Below, one piece after another: positions 34,401-43,600 of a stretch of DNA of 64,000 bases; the first letter of the stretch is position 1; each line of letters begins with the position of its first letter. The notes beneath the pieces are model-generated. The model ran no database searches. It was not told the DNA's origin and saw only the letters and a list, made by a program, of their open reading frames with translations. A program made the translations under genes and the position numbers. Origin of the DNA: Diphasiastrum complanatum (lineage: Eukaryota > Streptophyta > Lycopodiopsida > Lycopodiales > Lycopodiaceae); the NCBI GenBank assembly GCA_029204225.1, contig CM055097.1:59142143-59206142 (forward strand), given 5' to 3'.

Positions 34401-37400
34401 TTTGTGGCTGTATGCTCTGGATTGAGTTCCAGATAGTAGAGAAAAATGCATCATGCTAGCATTTCCCTCTCAAGGACTCGAGTAACTCACTATGAATCTG
34501 AGTAAAACTCAGCCCGTTTATCATAGGCATTCTACTAAGTGCATCTGCTACTGTGTTGAATTTCCCCCATCTATATCTGATAGACATATCAAACTCTTGC
34601 ATTAACTCAGCCCAACGAGCTTTTCGACCTCTGAGCTCAGGCTGATTGCAAAGGTATCAGAGACTTTCATGGTCTATCAGGACCTCAAAGCAAATAATGC
34701 CTCCAAGTCTTAAGGGCATGAACTATGGAAAAGAGTTCCGTTTCATAGGCACTATACCTAGTCTGTGCTGGCTCGAGTTTTTTACTCTCGAACGCAACTG
34801 GTCGTCCACTCTGAGTTAGTACAGCACCACCTACAAAGTCGCTAGCATCTGTTTCGACCACAAATGGCTGATTGGGGTCGACGACCTTTAAAACTGGTGC
34901 TGTGGCTAAGGCTATTTTGAGAGCATCAAAGCTCTCCTGCTGTGCGGACTCCCAAATGAACTCCTTTCCCTTCCCCTTAAGAAGATTTGTCATGGGAACT
35001 GCTATCTGAGCATATTCCTTGACAAATCGTCTGTAATATCCCGCCAAACCTAGAAAGATTTGAAGTTCTAAAATATTCTGAGGTCTGGCCTTGACCTTAT
35101 TTGGGTCCATCTTAATTCCATATGCCGAGATAATGTGACCCAAATAAGCTATTTCTTCAACGAAGAATTCACACTTAGGTCTTTTTGCATAAAGCCTATG
35201 CTTTCTAAGTAGTCGAAACACCTTTCTGAGGTGTTTACGATGCTTCTTCCTCGTTTTATTGTAGACGAGGATGTCATCTAGAACTACGACTACAAACTTA
35301 CCCAAGTATGGTCTGAGGACACTGTTCATCAAGGTCATAAAGGTAGCTGGAGCATTTATGAACCCAAAAGGCATCACCTTAAACTCATAATGACCATGAC
35401 GAGTCCCAAAAGTTGTTTTCGAGACATCTTTTGACTTTATACGAACTTGATGATATCCCGATCTAATTCAGTTTTACTGAAAAACTTAGCCTCGTAGAGT
35501 TGATCAAACAACTCGTCTGCCCGAGGCATAAGATACTTATTCTTAATTGTGACTTTATTCAGGGCTCTGTAATCTATTGACTAAACTGGAAAAACGAAAG
35601 TAGAATACTTAGCTCTTTCTTAGGACTGTACTTCCAGAGAGAAAAGCAAGAAACCCCCTCAGTTCTTCCGCAGCTGTCCAATCTGTCTTCTTAAACTGCC
35701 TGCCATCAAGTGAGGTAATCCGGAAGTTACAAGAAAAATCAGATTTGAACCACCAGCTACCCTCGCTGTCAGAAATGTTGATCTGCTGCTCTGAAAAATC
35801 AGATTTGTGGCTCGAATCTGTGGGCCAAGATTTGGTTTGGGCTGCTGACTGCCCTTGCTGCCTGAGTTGCAACTCTGTGGCCGCAAAAAACTCTGATTTG
35901 TAGCCCCAAAAAGGATCCCATAAGAGATCCCAACTTCCGAAATTTCAAGGGGACCCTGCTCGCTGACCTGCAATCCAACTACTGTCTCTGATCTGGAAAA
36001 TCTGAATCGAAGGCTAGGAATTGTGAGCAAAGTCTGGTTTGAAGTGATGGAAACCCTCGCTGGCTGGAAAGCAATCCACCTACTCTAAAACTTCTGATTT
36101 AGACCCCAAAATGATTTCGAAAATCCGAGTTTCAAGAAGCCCTTGGAGCGCTGGATCTGAATCAGGTTTCCTACTCTGAAACCGTTCACCAATCTCTAAT
36201 TTTTACACAAACAACAGGGGTAAATCTGCAATCAACCCTCCCCTGTCCAGCGCTGGCCCTGCTCTTGAAATTTTTCCTCAATTCTTATCTAAAAAACAGA
36301 GATATCCACCACGATTTGCTCAGTAGACAGCTGACCCTGCTCTCTAGATTTCTGAAAAATTGAAGGAGTTCTAAGCAATCTATCTACTTTCTCCACTGCT
36401 GCTACTAAGCTCCCAAAGATGGAGATGGCTCTGATAACAGTGTAAGAGATCCTAACACCACAGTAGGGCAAACACTAACTGATCCACCCAACCTTGCCTA
36501 CTCCCTGATATGGAGCAAGCCCTTCCTAGCCCAGTGTGAGGCCTGGTAGCATGCATACTGCCAAGTGTCGGCCACGTGGCACTGACGTGGCCGACTGCAC
36601 ATAAAGACCCAACGTGGGGCCCTATCCTGCTAACAGGGTCCCTAGGCTGTGTTAGGCCCGCCATGGCTATGGACCGTGCCGGGGCACACTACTCACACTA
36701 TCTTGCCCTATTGATCGTGTACGCTTTGGACGCGACCCTGACTGTGGTATCTGACCTCCTGTGTTCCCTAGGGTTTGGCACTGGTTACGTGCTCATAGCC
36801 TGTCAACCACCACCCAAATGGCAAAGGTACGAGAATGGCCGAGACCTCAGACAATTTGTGATGTGAAATCCTTTTTGGGCTTCACAGGATTTTTTCACAG
36901 GTTCATTTTGGACTATGCTTTAATAGCATTGCCCTTAATGAACGTTTTTAAGGGGGTGAAGAAAAGATGTAGCTGCAGAAAAAGTCCATTGATAACATGG
37001 ACTGATGAATGAATGAGAGCTTTGAGACTCTCAAGCACTGTGTTTCTATGGCTCCAATTTTACAAATTGTCGATCCTAACCGACCCTTTGTGGTTGATAC
37101 GGATGCTAGCAACTTTGTTGTAGGAGCGGTCCTTTATCAAGATGGTAGACAAGTTGCTTTTGAAAGCAAGAAGCTGGATCTTGCTCATACGAGGTATTCT
37201 ATCTATGAGAAGGAGCTTTTATGTATGTGGCAATTTGATATTCCTATAATGTAATTTTGGGTACAATAGTGCTTCAAATTTGAGCATGAAAATCCAAGTA
37301 ATCATTTTCTTGTGTTGTGATAAGTTATTCCTCTTGTTTGTGAGTAAAACCCTAAATTTGCATGAGAAATTAGAAATTGTGTGGAGAAGCCATAGTTCCT

Positions 37401-38774
37401 GAGCATTTTGTGTATTTGAAACCCTAGTGCTCTCGAAAAAAGATTTTGTGCCTATGACAAATGTGTTGCAAAAGAATAAAATGACGGATTGGATGGATGT
37501 TCAACAATAAAGCTTCAATAAGTTGAAGCAAGTTGTGGCCAATTGTGCCACCTTGTGGATTCTTATAAACCGCTTACCCTGGATACAAATGTCGGTGATA
37601 CTATTCATGACAAGTTGTATGACATAGGCTATGTGTTAAGGCATGAAGGCATTATTTGTATGGATTTGAGTTTTATGTCCATGCAACTCATCATACATTG
37701 AAATACTTCGCTAACTAGCCAAAACATCGACAAGTGACATGAGCTGAGATGATGCAAAGTTCTTAGTCACATCGTCAATCCCCCACAATAGGTGCAGATA
37801 GCTTTCATGCGTTTGCAGATAACAACCAGAGTTTTGGATTTCTAACCCTTTAATTGATCATGGAAGAATACATGAAAATTTAATTCCATCACTTCACCTT
37901 GCTCAAAAATTAGCTACAAGCATAACTAGTGGGCAAAAAGCACCACCGAATTAGCATGGACCAAATCATAGGTGAATGAACACTACTACATTGTTTTTTG
38001 CTTGAAGTTGTTTGTTGTCACTTGTGTTTACTTTAACTTTGCAGTTTCAACTTTCTTTTGCTGATCAGCTTCTGGTGTACAATGGCATTGGGAATTTGTG
38101 TGATTGTCAATCTGCCACTAGCAGTTTCCTGCGAGTTTCGGGGACAAGACACCTTCTAAGGGGAAAGCCCTTGAGCCCCCCTCATGTGATGCCAAGTGTT
38201 CGTTTTTTGTTTGTGAAGCCACCTAATAATACAAAACTTTCATATGTTCCCAAACCATCTCCCTGCTGGGGCTGGCGCCCTCAGGGCAGACCTTCCACCC
38301 GCCATAATCGTAACACCCTGAGCCTTGCCCTGAACCCAATTTAAGTGAGCCCTAGATTCCACTCAGCAATGTCTCAAATGTTAAAAAAACTCACAATATA
38401 ATACTAGATCTCCACTGACTCCAAGCTTCCACGGAAGGCAGGAAGCAGGAGGCAGGAGAGGAGCAAACAAGGCAACAGCGACACAATAGAACCAAAGAAA
38501 GAGCAGAAAGAATACAAACACATACCGTAGACTTTCCAGCACCTAAATACCCCGTAATTATTGTGATTCCCACACCACAAATCTCCTCCGATTTGCTTGC
38601 CCTATCATCATCACCATCATCATCATCATCACCTGCCCTTGTGATGTGCGTTGCAATTGGCAGCAGTATTGCACCTTCTTGCGCTTGGTGGGGATCGATG
38701 CTGCTGCTGTTGGATTTCGCATCATTTGCAATGGGGAGTAGAAGAGCAAGAGGAGGAGGAAGCTCTTCGTCCAT
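21765..38774 (-). CDS. ZNG1: COG0523/CobW-family GTPase, ZNG1 (CBWD)-like zinc chaperone, complete nine-exon gene
   Basis: Exons on the - strand: 38774-38526, 28702-28485, 27100-26986, 26240-26151, 25944-25768, 25662-25552, 22492-22385, 22283-22202 and 21820-21765. All introns are GT-AG, and the total is 1206 nt, exactly 401 codons plus TGA, close to the roughly 395 residues of human ZNG1. GTPase motifs are Walker [10 protein letters not shown] (75-83), the metal-binding CxCC as GCVCC (133-137), ETTG (163-166) and NKVD (230-233). The C-terminal CobW domain includes [16 protein letters not shown]. The family uses GTP hydrolysis to pass zinc to client enzymes; in animals and yeast the client is methionine aminopeptidase 1, which is inferred only for this plant copy. 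The N-terminus has an acidic run ([10 protein letters not shown]) and no evident transit peptide, suggesting the cytosol. Intron 1 (9.8 kb) and intron 6 (3.1 kb) are packed with transposons, yet no exon is damaged. Confidence 0.93.
22202..22283 (-). CDS. ZNG1: ZNG1-like exon 8
   Basis: [14 protein letters not shown] to NKLVFI plus one base. The donor ATAG|gtgagg is preferred over a second GT at 22164, because only the first keeps the frame into exon 9 and gives the family ending KLVFIGKYL. Confidence 0.9.
22385..22492 (-). CDS. ZNG1: ZNG1-like exon 7
   Basis: 36 codons, [19 protein letters not shown] to DQIHLLQ, part of the CobW C-terminal domain. Acceptor aaacacag, donor CTTCAG|gtacac. Confidence 0.92.
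22690..25330 (+). mobile_element. LINE copy C, broken, antisense in intron 6 of the ZNG1-like gene
   Basis: Same family as LINEs A and B. Endonuclease end at about 22740-23200 ([12 protein letters not shown] and [12 protein letters not shown] match LINE A's LLTHFPYANTLA and MHTIASLAFPS). RT pieces are HTIMMR near 23660 and [20 protein letters not shown] at about 23798. [11 protein letters not shown] at 24089-24121 has the second catalytic Asp of YADD changed to Asn. [15 protein letters not shown] follows, then C-terminal remnants to about 25330. Many stops and frameshifts are present. No tail was recognised. Confidence 0.85.
25552..25662 (-). CDS. ZNG1: ZNG1-like exon 6
   Basis: 37 codons, [17 protein letters not shown] to NAVDLQK. 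Acceptor ttgtgcag, donor CAAAAA|gtaagt. The following intron holds LINE C. Confidence 0.88.
25768..25944 (-). CDS. ZNG1: ZNG1-like exon 5
   Basis: 59 codons starting [12 protein letters not shown], with the guanine-specificity motif NKVD at residues 230-233. Acceptor gttgcag, donor ACTAAG|gtttgc. Confidence 0.93.
26151..26240 (-). CDS. ZNG1: ZNG1-like exon 4
   Basis: 30 codons, [16 protein letters not shown] to EAHLQIAFA. Acceptor aatggcag, donor TTTGCT|gtatgt. In this family AFA is followed at once by DVVILNK, as happens here in exon 5. Confidence 0.92.
26986..27100 (-). CDS. ZNG1: ZNG1-like exon 3
   Basis: Carries [18 protein letters not shown], the Walker B/switch region with ETTG. Acceptor ggatactag, donor ATTACG|gtaggt. 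Confidence 0.93.
28485..28702 (-). CDS. ZNG1: ZNG1-like exon 2
   Basis: Codons 84-155 and two bases of 156. Acceptor tttttgcag. It carries [15 protein letters not shown] and [13 protein letters not shown] with the zinc-binding CxCC. Donor GACAG|gtacaa, phase 2. Confidence 0.93.
29446..29523 (-). repeat. Microsatellite tail (TTC)n(TC)n of LINE D
   Basis: On the + strand it is (AG)n at 29446-29500 followed by (GAA)n to about 29523. It follows the LINE 3'-end motif directly, so it is the element's own tail. Confidence 0.75.
29761..30855 (-). CDS. LINE D ORF1 protein, 364 codons open
   Basis: The only unbroken LINE ORF in the window longer than 300 codons. Residues 1-125 are Pro/Ser/Thr-rich and presumably disordered. 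About 130-185 is a coiled-coil candidate ([32 protein letters not shown]). About 240-355 is the RRM-like/C-terminal part, with [42 protein letters not shown] and [13 protein letters not shown]. The layout matches Transposase_22/L1 ORF1p, an RNA-binding chaperone of the LINE particle. The family start MAPRKRGG lies at 30871 in another frame, so a small indel between 30840 and about 30650 may have shifted the N-terminus. A 14-bp direct repeat at 30708-30735 marks one local instability. No zinc knuckle was seen. Confidence 0.72.
   Translation of the reverse strand: MGEITPPAHAPTADFRLQRYHQWPPPLLPPALPLSPTLSSLPAHHLQRIAVSNTFSATSKTSTSSDASTSIADGNSSNGNIPSPVPYMTGSHVPYAIPLSPSSILSNTEPATALPVTPSQEAPPSTETMLFAFSAEFIRVFDLLSNYRKEMDSHREMIQSVQAHLQQVVSSITELKQELTAIKCAVPSQIATSTTIQDLESEVEQHLTSVQSWADILKGPGKSANAPVSFISATLTENQLREQKALNVRRVRGIPDSQDALTEAKFFLEATLHHHDKGLDSAWRTKKDANTLVLRFTSLESRRELLRQRHRLKDTKIFMDEDLTFVQLMERKEALQQARDTGKHLIYRDGKIRFVEAKRLAETK
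30961..31171. repeat. Compound microsatellite (AG)n and (TG)n blocks
   Basis: (AG)n at about 30965-30980, then several (TG)n blocks at 30981-31001, 31021-31050, 31078-31090 and 31157-31167, separated by short AG-rich or GAGTCTTGAGA spacers. The 'gtcttgaga' spacer recurs, which suggests a higher-order duplication. It lies at the 5' end of LINE D. Confidence 0.8.
31421..31660 (-). mobile_element. LINE copy E: 3' UTR and microsatellite tail only
   Basis: On the minus strand tcttatatgccttttggcac, then 'gacattaacaaag', then a (TTTC)/(TTC)/(TC)n tail (+ coordinates 31513-31421). The sequence corresponds to the LINE D 3' end but has its own differences, so this is a separate, severely 5'-truncated insertion or the donor end of an older copy. 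Confidence 0.72.
31751..32616 (+). pseudogene. BED zinc-finger / DUF659 (hAT-like) gene fragment with one intron
   Basis: Exon 1, 31751-32000, starts [15 protein letters not shown] and contains [13 protein letters not shown] and [16 protein letters not shown], a BED-type finger (CxxC, then H and C). A 159-bp GT-AG intron (32001-32159) joins it in phase 1 to exon 2 (32160-32467), a Pro/Thr-rich linker. The exon 2 frame meets a TGA at 32465-32467. Past the TGA the same frame encodes [20 protein letters not shown] and [15 protein letters not shown], the opening of the DUF659 domain found behind BED fingers in hAT-derived plant proteins. The match ends near 32616, where chromovirus sequence begins, so the DUF659 and transposase remainder is lost. 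The element lies antisense in the ZNG1-like intron 1. Confidence 0.78.
32612..33349 (-). pseudogene. Second integrase segment and chromodomain of a related chromovirus
   Basis: Restarts at [20 protein letters not shown], repeating a part already present at about 33660-33560 but with other residues ([19 protein letters not shown] against [19 protein letters not shown]). It continues to the integrase tail ([36 protein letters not shown]) and, after damage, to [20 protein letters not shown], a chromodomain with the aromatic and acidic residues expected. The end is cut at about 32612. Confidence 0.85.
33350..34203 (-). pseudogene. Chromovirus integrase, first segment
   Basis: Zinc-binding HHCC domain ([20 protein letters not shown] ... 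CQKCQ), catalytic core with the first Asp in [12 protein letters not shown], the second in VNDRDNKF and the Glu in [18 protein letters not shown], and [21 protein letters not shown] frameshift near 33800 separates the first part from the second. Near 33350 the sequence jumps back to a second copy of the DGQTERVNQ region. Confidence 0.9.
34490..35600 (-). pseudogene. Chromovirus reverse transcriptase and RNase H
   Basis: Readable from [20 protein letters not shown] (about 35580) through [17 protein letters not shown], the [12 protein letters not shown] motif, and the catalytic box [10 protein letters not shown] with both Asp present. [15 protein letters not shown] and [19 protein letters not shown] follow, then RNase [36 protein letters not shown] and, after a stop, the VADALSR end at about 34540. 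One frameshift near 35440 and stops near 34684 inactivate it. Confidence 0.9.
35601..36426 (-). other. Leader of the chromovirus, non-coding
   Basis: Between primer site and RT. The open frames here (for example 123 codons at 36030-35659) show no gag features. The recurring string 'aaatcagatttg' (near 35743, 35800 and, shortened, 35890) suggests decayed repeats. Gag, zinc knuckle and protease should have been here. Confidence 0.6.
36427..36439 (-). promoter_or_regulatory. Primer binding site of the chromovirus
   Basis: Minus strand TGTTATCAGAGCC, one base off the usual TGGTATCAGAGC complementary to initiator tRNA-Met, one base inside the LTR. Confidence 0.65.
36441..36810 (-). repeat. 5' LTR of the chromovirus
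   Basis: The inner end is fixed by the primer site (minus strand ...CTTACA). The outer end is estimated at about 36810, where a + strand gypsy RT fragment begins. Unlike its surroundings it is rich in G and C and contains paired 'ggccacgtggca/tgacgtggccg' strings (36569-36592), a G-box-like CACGTGG palindrome. Confidence 0.55.
36811..37256 (+). mobile_element. Ty3/gypsy RT-RNase H fragment
   Basis: The segment [21 protein letters not shown] lies at about 36879. After a stop the RNase H start follows, [20 protein letters not shown] and [20 protein letters not shown]. The end at about 37240 is abrupt. It is opposite in strand to the neighbouring chromovirus and touches its LTR. Confidence 0.88.
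37257..38525. other. Intron sequence with a possible gypsy 3' end at 38120-38180
   Basis: Mostly featureless. The stretch 'tttcggggacaagacacc' followed by 'ttctaaggggaaa' near 38137-38165 resembles the end of a gypsy polyprotein followed by a polypurine tract, so the + strand gypsy fragment at 36811 may be one end of the same deleted element. The 110-codon frame at 38012-38344 has no recognisable domain. Confidence 0.4.
38526..38774 (-). CDS. ZNG1: ZNG1-like exon 1
   Basis: Codons 1-83. The ATG at 38774 is chosen because it opens the only frame leading into [14 protein letters not shown] and lies about 60 bases below a TATA box. It ends exactly after the Walker A Thr, donor ACG|gtatgt, phase 0. 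Confidence 0.92.
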
Positions 38775-38910
38775 CTTTCCAGAACCTTAAAGAGAAAAAA
38801 GAAATAGGAAAACCTAATGTATGTTTTTATTTATAGGTAAGACAAGATGTTCACCTTTGAAAGCTTAGGGCGGCTTAGGGTTTAGGCCCTAAATCCTAAA
38901 CCCGGTGTTA
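38775..38910 (-). promoter_or_regulatory. Core promoter of the ZNG1-like gene: TATA box and telo-box
   Basis: On the - strand TATAAATA lies at 38835-38828, giving an expected start about 30 bases lower and a very short 5' UTR before the ATG at 38774. Further up, 38883-38875 reads AAACCCTAA, a telo-box as found in many plant housekeeping promoters, followed upstream by two more AAACCC/CCTAAA strings. Motif positions are seen; function is inferred. Confidence 0.55.
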
Positions 38911-40649
38911 GTTTTCGTCGAAATTTCGGTGTGGATCAATTGGAATTCTCTTCCAGGTGGATAGCAAGGTTGCAATTGGGTGTACTATCCCGGTCTCATG
39001 TTGCTAAGATCCATTTTTTTCTCAAGAAAAAATGAGGTTTTATGGAGAATTGTCCTAGAAAGCCAATTTGTGATGTTTTTTTGGAGCCTTTTCTTGTGTA
39101 GCTCAAATCTCATGAAGATTTGAATTTTTCAGCAAGTGTACTTTCATTTTAGGAATCATTAATGATGAAATTAATGATGCATGCCGGTTCTTTTCATGAT
39201 TTATGATTCTAGGCTATGTTTTGGTCAAAATTGTTTTTGACTCAAAATTGATAGTAAGAACTAAAATCCAGCAAGATCAGATCAATTAGACGGCTATGAT
39301 TCTGTAAATTGGTTTGAATGTGCTAGAGAAAAGGTTGCATATCATGAATTTCCACTTTATAGTGAAGAAAAAACTGGAAAACAGCCAAAAGTCATCATTT
39401 TTGTTTGTTTTTTTTCATAAAGTTGGATAGTAGGTGGCTGTAAAACACCATGTAAAGCTTGTAAAGAGTTAAACCAAAGCCTTTTGAAGTTGTCCTTGAA
39501 GTTACAGCCAAGAATTCCATGAATTGGACTTGTAGAAGGTCAAAAAAGACCAAAAAATAGCCTATTTTTGTGGTTTTTGGGGGGATGGATTGCTCCCAAT
39601 CCATAAGGAGATCATGCTGAAATTTTTTACAGCATGATTAGCATTCCTTTTTACCTTATCAACAAGCTATCAAACCTATAAATTGATGGTCGGTGGCTTA
39701 TGCTCCATCTCCATCAAGTTTGAAGCTATTTTGACTTCTACGAACCAAGAAATCTTCGTTCTCAGCCTATACTGCTTCTTCGGACCTATATGAATGCTTC
39801 ACAGAAGTCTAATAGACCATTTAAGACTGTTGGTAAGATCACTTTTGGGCTTGGGAAGGTGTTTACATGATTTTTTATCATATGGCCAGCTAGAAGTGAG
39901 CCCTACTACAGATTTTCAGACGCTTTGTTCTCAAACTTGTGAAGCCTATGTGGCAAGCATCTTGGCCACTTGGTCTCCCTCCATATTGTTCTTTACAGCG
40001 TCTAATTTGGTGCACTATAGCCAAAGTTATGGCCGTTTGAAATTTTGGTAGTTTTGTGAGCAAAATTGGCAAAATTCGTAATTTTTCTGATTGCATGCTA
40101 GTCTTTTCCCTAATTTGTAGTACTGTGCTTGCATGGATTGATTGCATGTTGATTCTCAGTGTGATTCTGACATGCATGAGAGATTTACAATTGATTTGAG
40201 TGGTTATAAGCTTTGTGCTCTGACGGTTGGGTCACAAATTAGTGATATCGGTTGACAAATTCCATAAAACTGAAGTTTACGGAAAAAATTCCGTAATGAC
40301 ATTTTGTGACTGATGTAGTGTGCTTTGCATGCCAGTTGGACATTAGTATTTCGATTTTTTCGATTTTGATTGCCTTTTGTGCTAACAATATTTTCGTCAG
40401 AATCTTTTGAATTACGTAAATAGAACCAAAAATTGAGTTTTTCCAAAAAAAATCAAAATTTCGATCATTTTTTCATTATCTATGGAATGAGTTTAGGTTA
40501 GTGAATTGACTATATTGAATTTATCAGTCAGAGTGAGTCACGGTGTTTTCACCAAAGCTAAAATATTTTCCGATTATAGATCATTTTAAATTGACAAAGA
40601 AAACCACAATGAATTTGCCGGTAGTTTTTATTGTGTGATATTTTAACTT
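38911..40649. other. Intergenic upstream of the ZNG1-like gene, no recognised feature
   Basis: AT-rich and stop-rich in all frames. Possibly belongs to the leader of the + strand element that becomes recognisable at about 40650, but no primer site or LTR was found. Confidence 0.4.
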
Positions 40650-43600
40650 TTGGAGTATAGTACTCCCAGATAGATAGTTAAAATTGAATTTTTTTTTTTT
40701 TTATATTTCAGACTTGGTTAAAATTTGAAGTCGATTACTTGTCTAATATATTTTTTATGGATATTGATCGTTAAAAATGGGTAGTGACGTTTGTGCAAGA
40801 TACTCGTCAATATTGAATTTAGAAATCGTCAAACAATATGAGATGACCAGACAGAACGAGTGGTGATAGAACTCTTTATCCGGGAAGTGAAATCTGGTTG
40901 GATATAGTTTAAGAGTTACTGAAATCCTATTGGTAGGATTTCCATTCGTGTAATTCCATATTCTAACATTTTGATAATTTTTGTTAATATTGACAGAGTA
41001 ATGCCAAACCGGTCAATAAAAAAAAAAACCAGTCCAATTTTATTGGAAAAATAGTAATTGATAGGAACTGATCAAAAGTAAAATATTGATTTCATTTTTG
41101 GTTAAATCCTATGGTGAATTGTATGCAAAAGATCATACTAGTACTATTATTCATATTAGTGGATGATTTTTGTATATTGGTGATTCAACCCAGGAATAGG
41201 ATAGAAATGAAATTGTTTCAGACTTTTTCCTACAATAATTCACTTTTTACATTTACTAGTGTCTATAAATCTTTTAGTGCCTTAGCTGAAATAGATGTTC
41301 AGGGGACTGAAAATCCTGAGGGGAGAAGAAGGGTGGACATTAGAGGTAGTAAGTGTGTTTGAAAAATGTATTTCGCAGTTAGGATTTTGGTAATCCCTGG
41401 GAATAATTGCTTAATACCAAATATAATTTTCTTGGATTGAATTCATAACAGATATGTTTGTAACCACTGAGTAGTCCACAGTTTTGGATGTTAATTATAA
41501 TGCTAGAAATAGAATTTGATACATGGATTGCATTGGATTTGTTAGTTGACAAAAGCTTGTCCCTAGAGTTGATGCATCAGTAGGATTTTGAAGCTTATCA
41601 CTAATTTGAAAAGATTGGAATGTATTGTTGAATGCTATTAATTCTTTTGTTTAAATCACAGAATCTGGTATGGATTTGTCGTATCCATCTGAAATACATG
41701 CCAATCATCTAAATAAATGGATTCTCCAGTTTTTGGGGACAAGAGATAATATCCTATATGGACTATAGGACAACTAGATGATCTATGGATCTCTGAAATA
41801 TCAGATAAGGAGGTTAAGGATTTTCTGGAAGGAAGAGCTAGTGGTATGGAACATCAATAATTTTGGAAAGAAAATTCTAGGATTGTAAAGATCTGATTAT
41901 CAATGGATATTTTTAGTACCTAGTCATGATTACTGACTTTTTCGTGGATTTAGATATTTTCACATATCATCTTTCCAGTTAGCTTTTATATAAATTGATA
42001 ATTTTTTTAAAAGGAGGGGTGGATGGGATAAAATTCTATTTGAGGATTTGTAGGTTGCATACTTTTGCGAAAGTGAACCAACTGTGGTATAAAAATGAGA
42101 TTTTTTTTTAAAGTAATTTTCTCCAAATTGGAACTTTTCAAATAAGAGAAATTCTCTAGGGATTGTGTGGACAATCTGGAACTAGAACTAGCTTGAAATC
42201 TGGATCATTATCTATAAGTAGTACAATGAAAGTTCAAAAGTTACTAGTTTCATTTTAATTAGAATAGGAGTAAGTTTGATCAGAATTAAGTCTGGAATGT
42301 CTATATTAGATCAACCTAATCTTAGTTTGACTACTAGGATCAGAGAGGGGTTGATTGAGTGGAAGAAATTATATTATCAAAGGTAAATTGGATTGGAAAA
42401 CTACTGAGAGTGAATGTTATTCGTCTCAAAGACTTCTCGAATATGTTATTTACTTATGAGAAATAGAAATTCTTTTGTAGCTGAGTTACAAGATTCTCAG
42501 TGAGATATGTGAGTAACATATGTGGATTATGGAGGAACCTGCCAGATAAGTGTTTATGTACTGGTCATAGTGAGATTATTCACATATGTGCACGATTAAT
42601 CTTGTATGAATCTACTATGTATTCCTGGTTACTAGGATTATTTGGTGCATTTAACCTAGTCGGTGAACATAAACATATGATCAAGTATTGTTGAGACAAA
42701 TACTTGCAGACTTAACATATCTTTATGTGAAAGACGTATCGGTTACCTTAAAAATGAATAAGGATCTAAATGTGGTGTTATACTAGTATAATTGAATTAT
42801 GCAATTATGCATTTAAGATTTATGAGTCATTGGCAATTAACTGGAGTAGTCGGTTGCTCCTAGATGAAGTTAATTTGTAAAACGATCAGTGTGATAAAAA
42901 TTCACCAGAGACTGATAGTTTTAAGTTATATTGCTTGTAAGATGCATGATGAGTGAATAATCAAGATTCGTCAATTAAAATTATGTGCATTAGATATACA
43001 GTATTCTTGGTATAGAGTATTCCTTAGTTAAGGAATAGACTCGGTTCATAAGTGGTTGTATCCCAAGGAGCTCAATTGGATAGCAAATCATAATAGTTAC
43101 AAAAATAACAAGTAAATTTGTATTCAGTAGAACTTTGGATATCTACATTTGATTTTGGACGGTAATCTAAAGTTTTTGTGGTTAAAGATGATGGTCATTA
43201 TCATTTTGTTATTCTTTTATGTCTTTAATTACCTATGGCATATATAACTTGAATATCTCGCACTTCTGTGAAAGAATCCAGTTTGGAGAATGTTTTTGAA
43301 ATCCAGCATTTTCCTATTGGAAAAGATTTTGAAATGATTCTTACTTTCAATTGTGATGATTCTTAAGTGTGACGATTAATTCTTGATCTATTAATTGAGT
43401 AAGAATTCATATCAATGTTTTGAATCTCTTTACTCCAGCGTGTTATTTGAGAACCTATGGATCTCAGAGACATTCTCACAAGATAAGTTATTTTACTTGT
43501 GGTGGATTTAATTAATCTAGTGGATGCTAGTCTACTACAGATGTGGTCTGTAGATGCTTGACTACAGTTCCTTTGATTACATCTCCACTTATGATAGGAG

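Larger units (their letters stand above)
32612..36440 (-). mobile_element. Ty3/gypsy chromovirus, degenerate, gag and protease missing
   Basis: Order along the - strand is primer site (36439-36427), leader (to about 35600), reverse transcriptase and RNase H (35600-34490), integrase (34203-33350), a second integrase piece (33349-33060), and a chromodomain (about 32710-32612). The chromodomain and the GPF/Y-type integrase tail identify a chromovirus. Gag and protease are absent: the leader joins the RT in the middle of its N-terminal part. No 3' LTR was found, since the 3' end abuts the BED/DUF659 fragment. Confidence 0.88.
28703..38525 (-). other. Intron 1 of the ZNG1-like gene, 9.8 kb, filled with transposable elements
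   Basis: From donor gtatgt to acceptor ttttgcag. Content from low to high coordinate: unrecognised 28703-29445, LINE D, LINE E end, BED/DUF659 fragment (antisense), chromovirus (sense) with LTR, gypsy fragments (antisense), unrecognised 38181-38525. It splits the coding sequence right behind the Walker A motif. Confidence 0.9.

Noticed and set aside
35659-36030. 123-codon minus-strand frame in the gag position of the chromovirus
   Set aside because: No capsid or zinc-knuckle features; composition follows the repeated leader sequence.
38012-38344. 110-codon + frame
   Set aside because: No recognisable domain; overlaps what looks like a gypsy polyprotein end in another frame.
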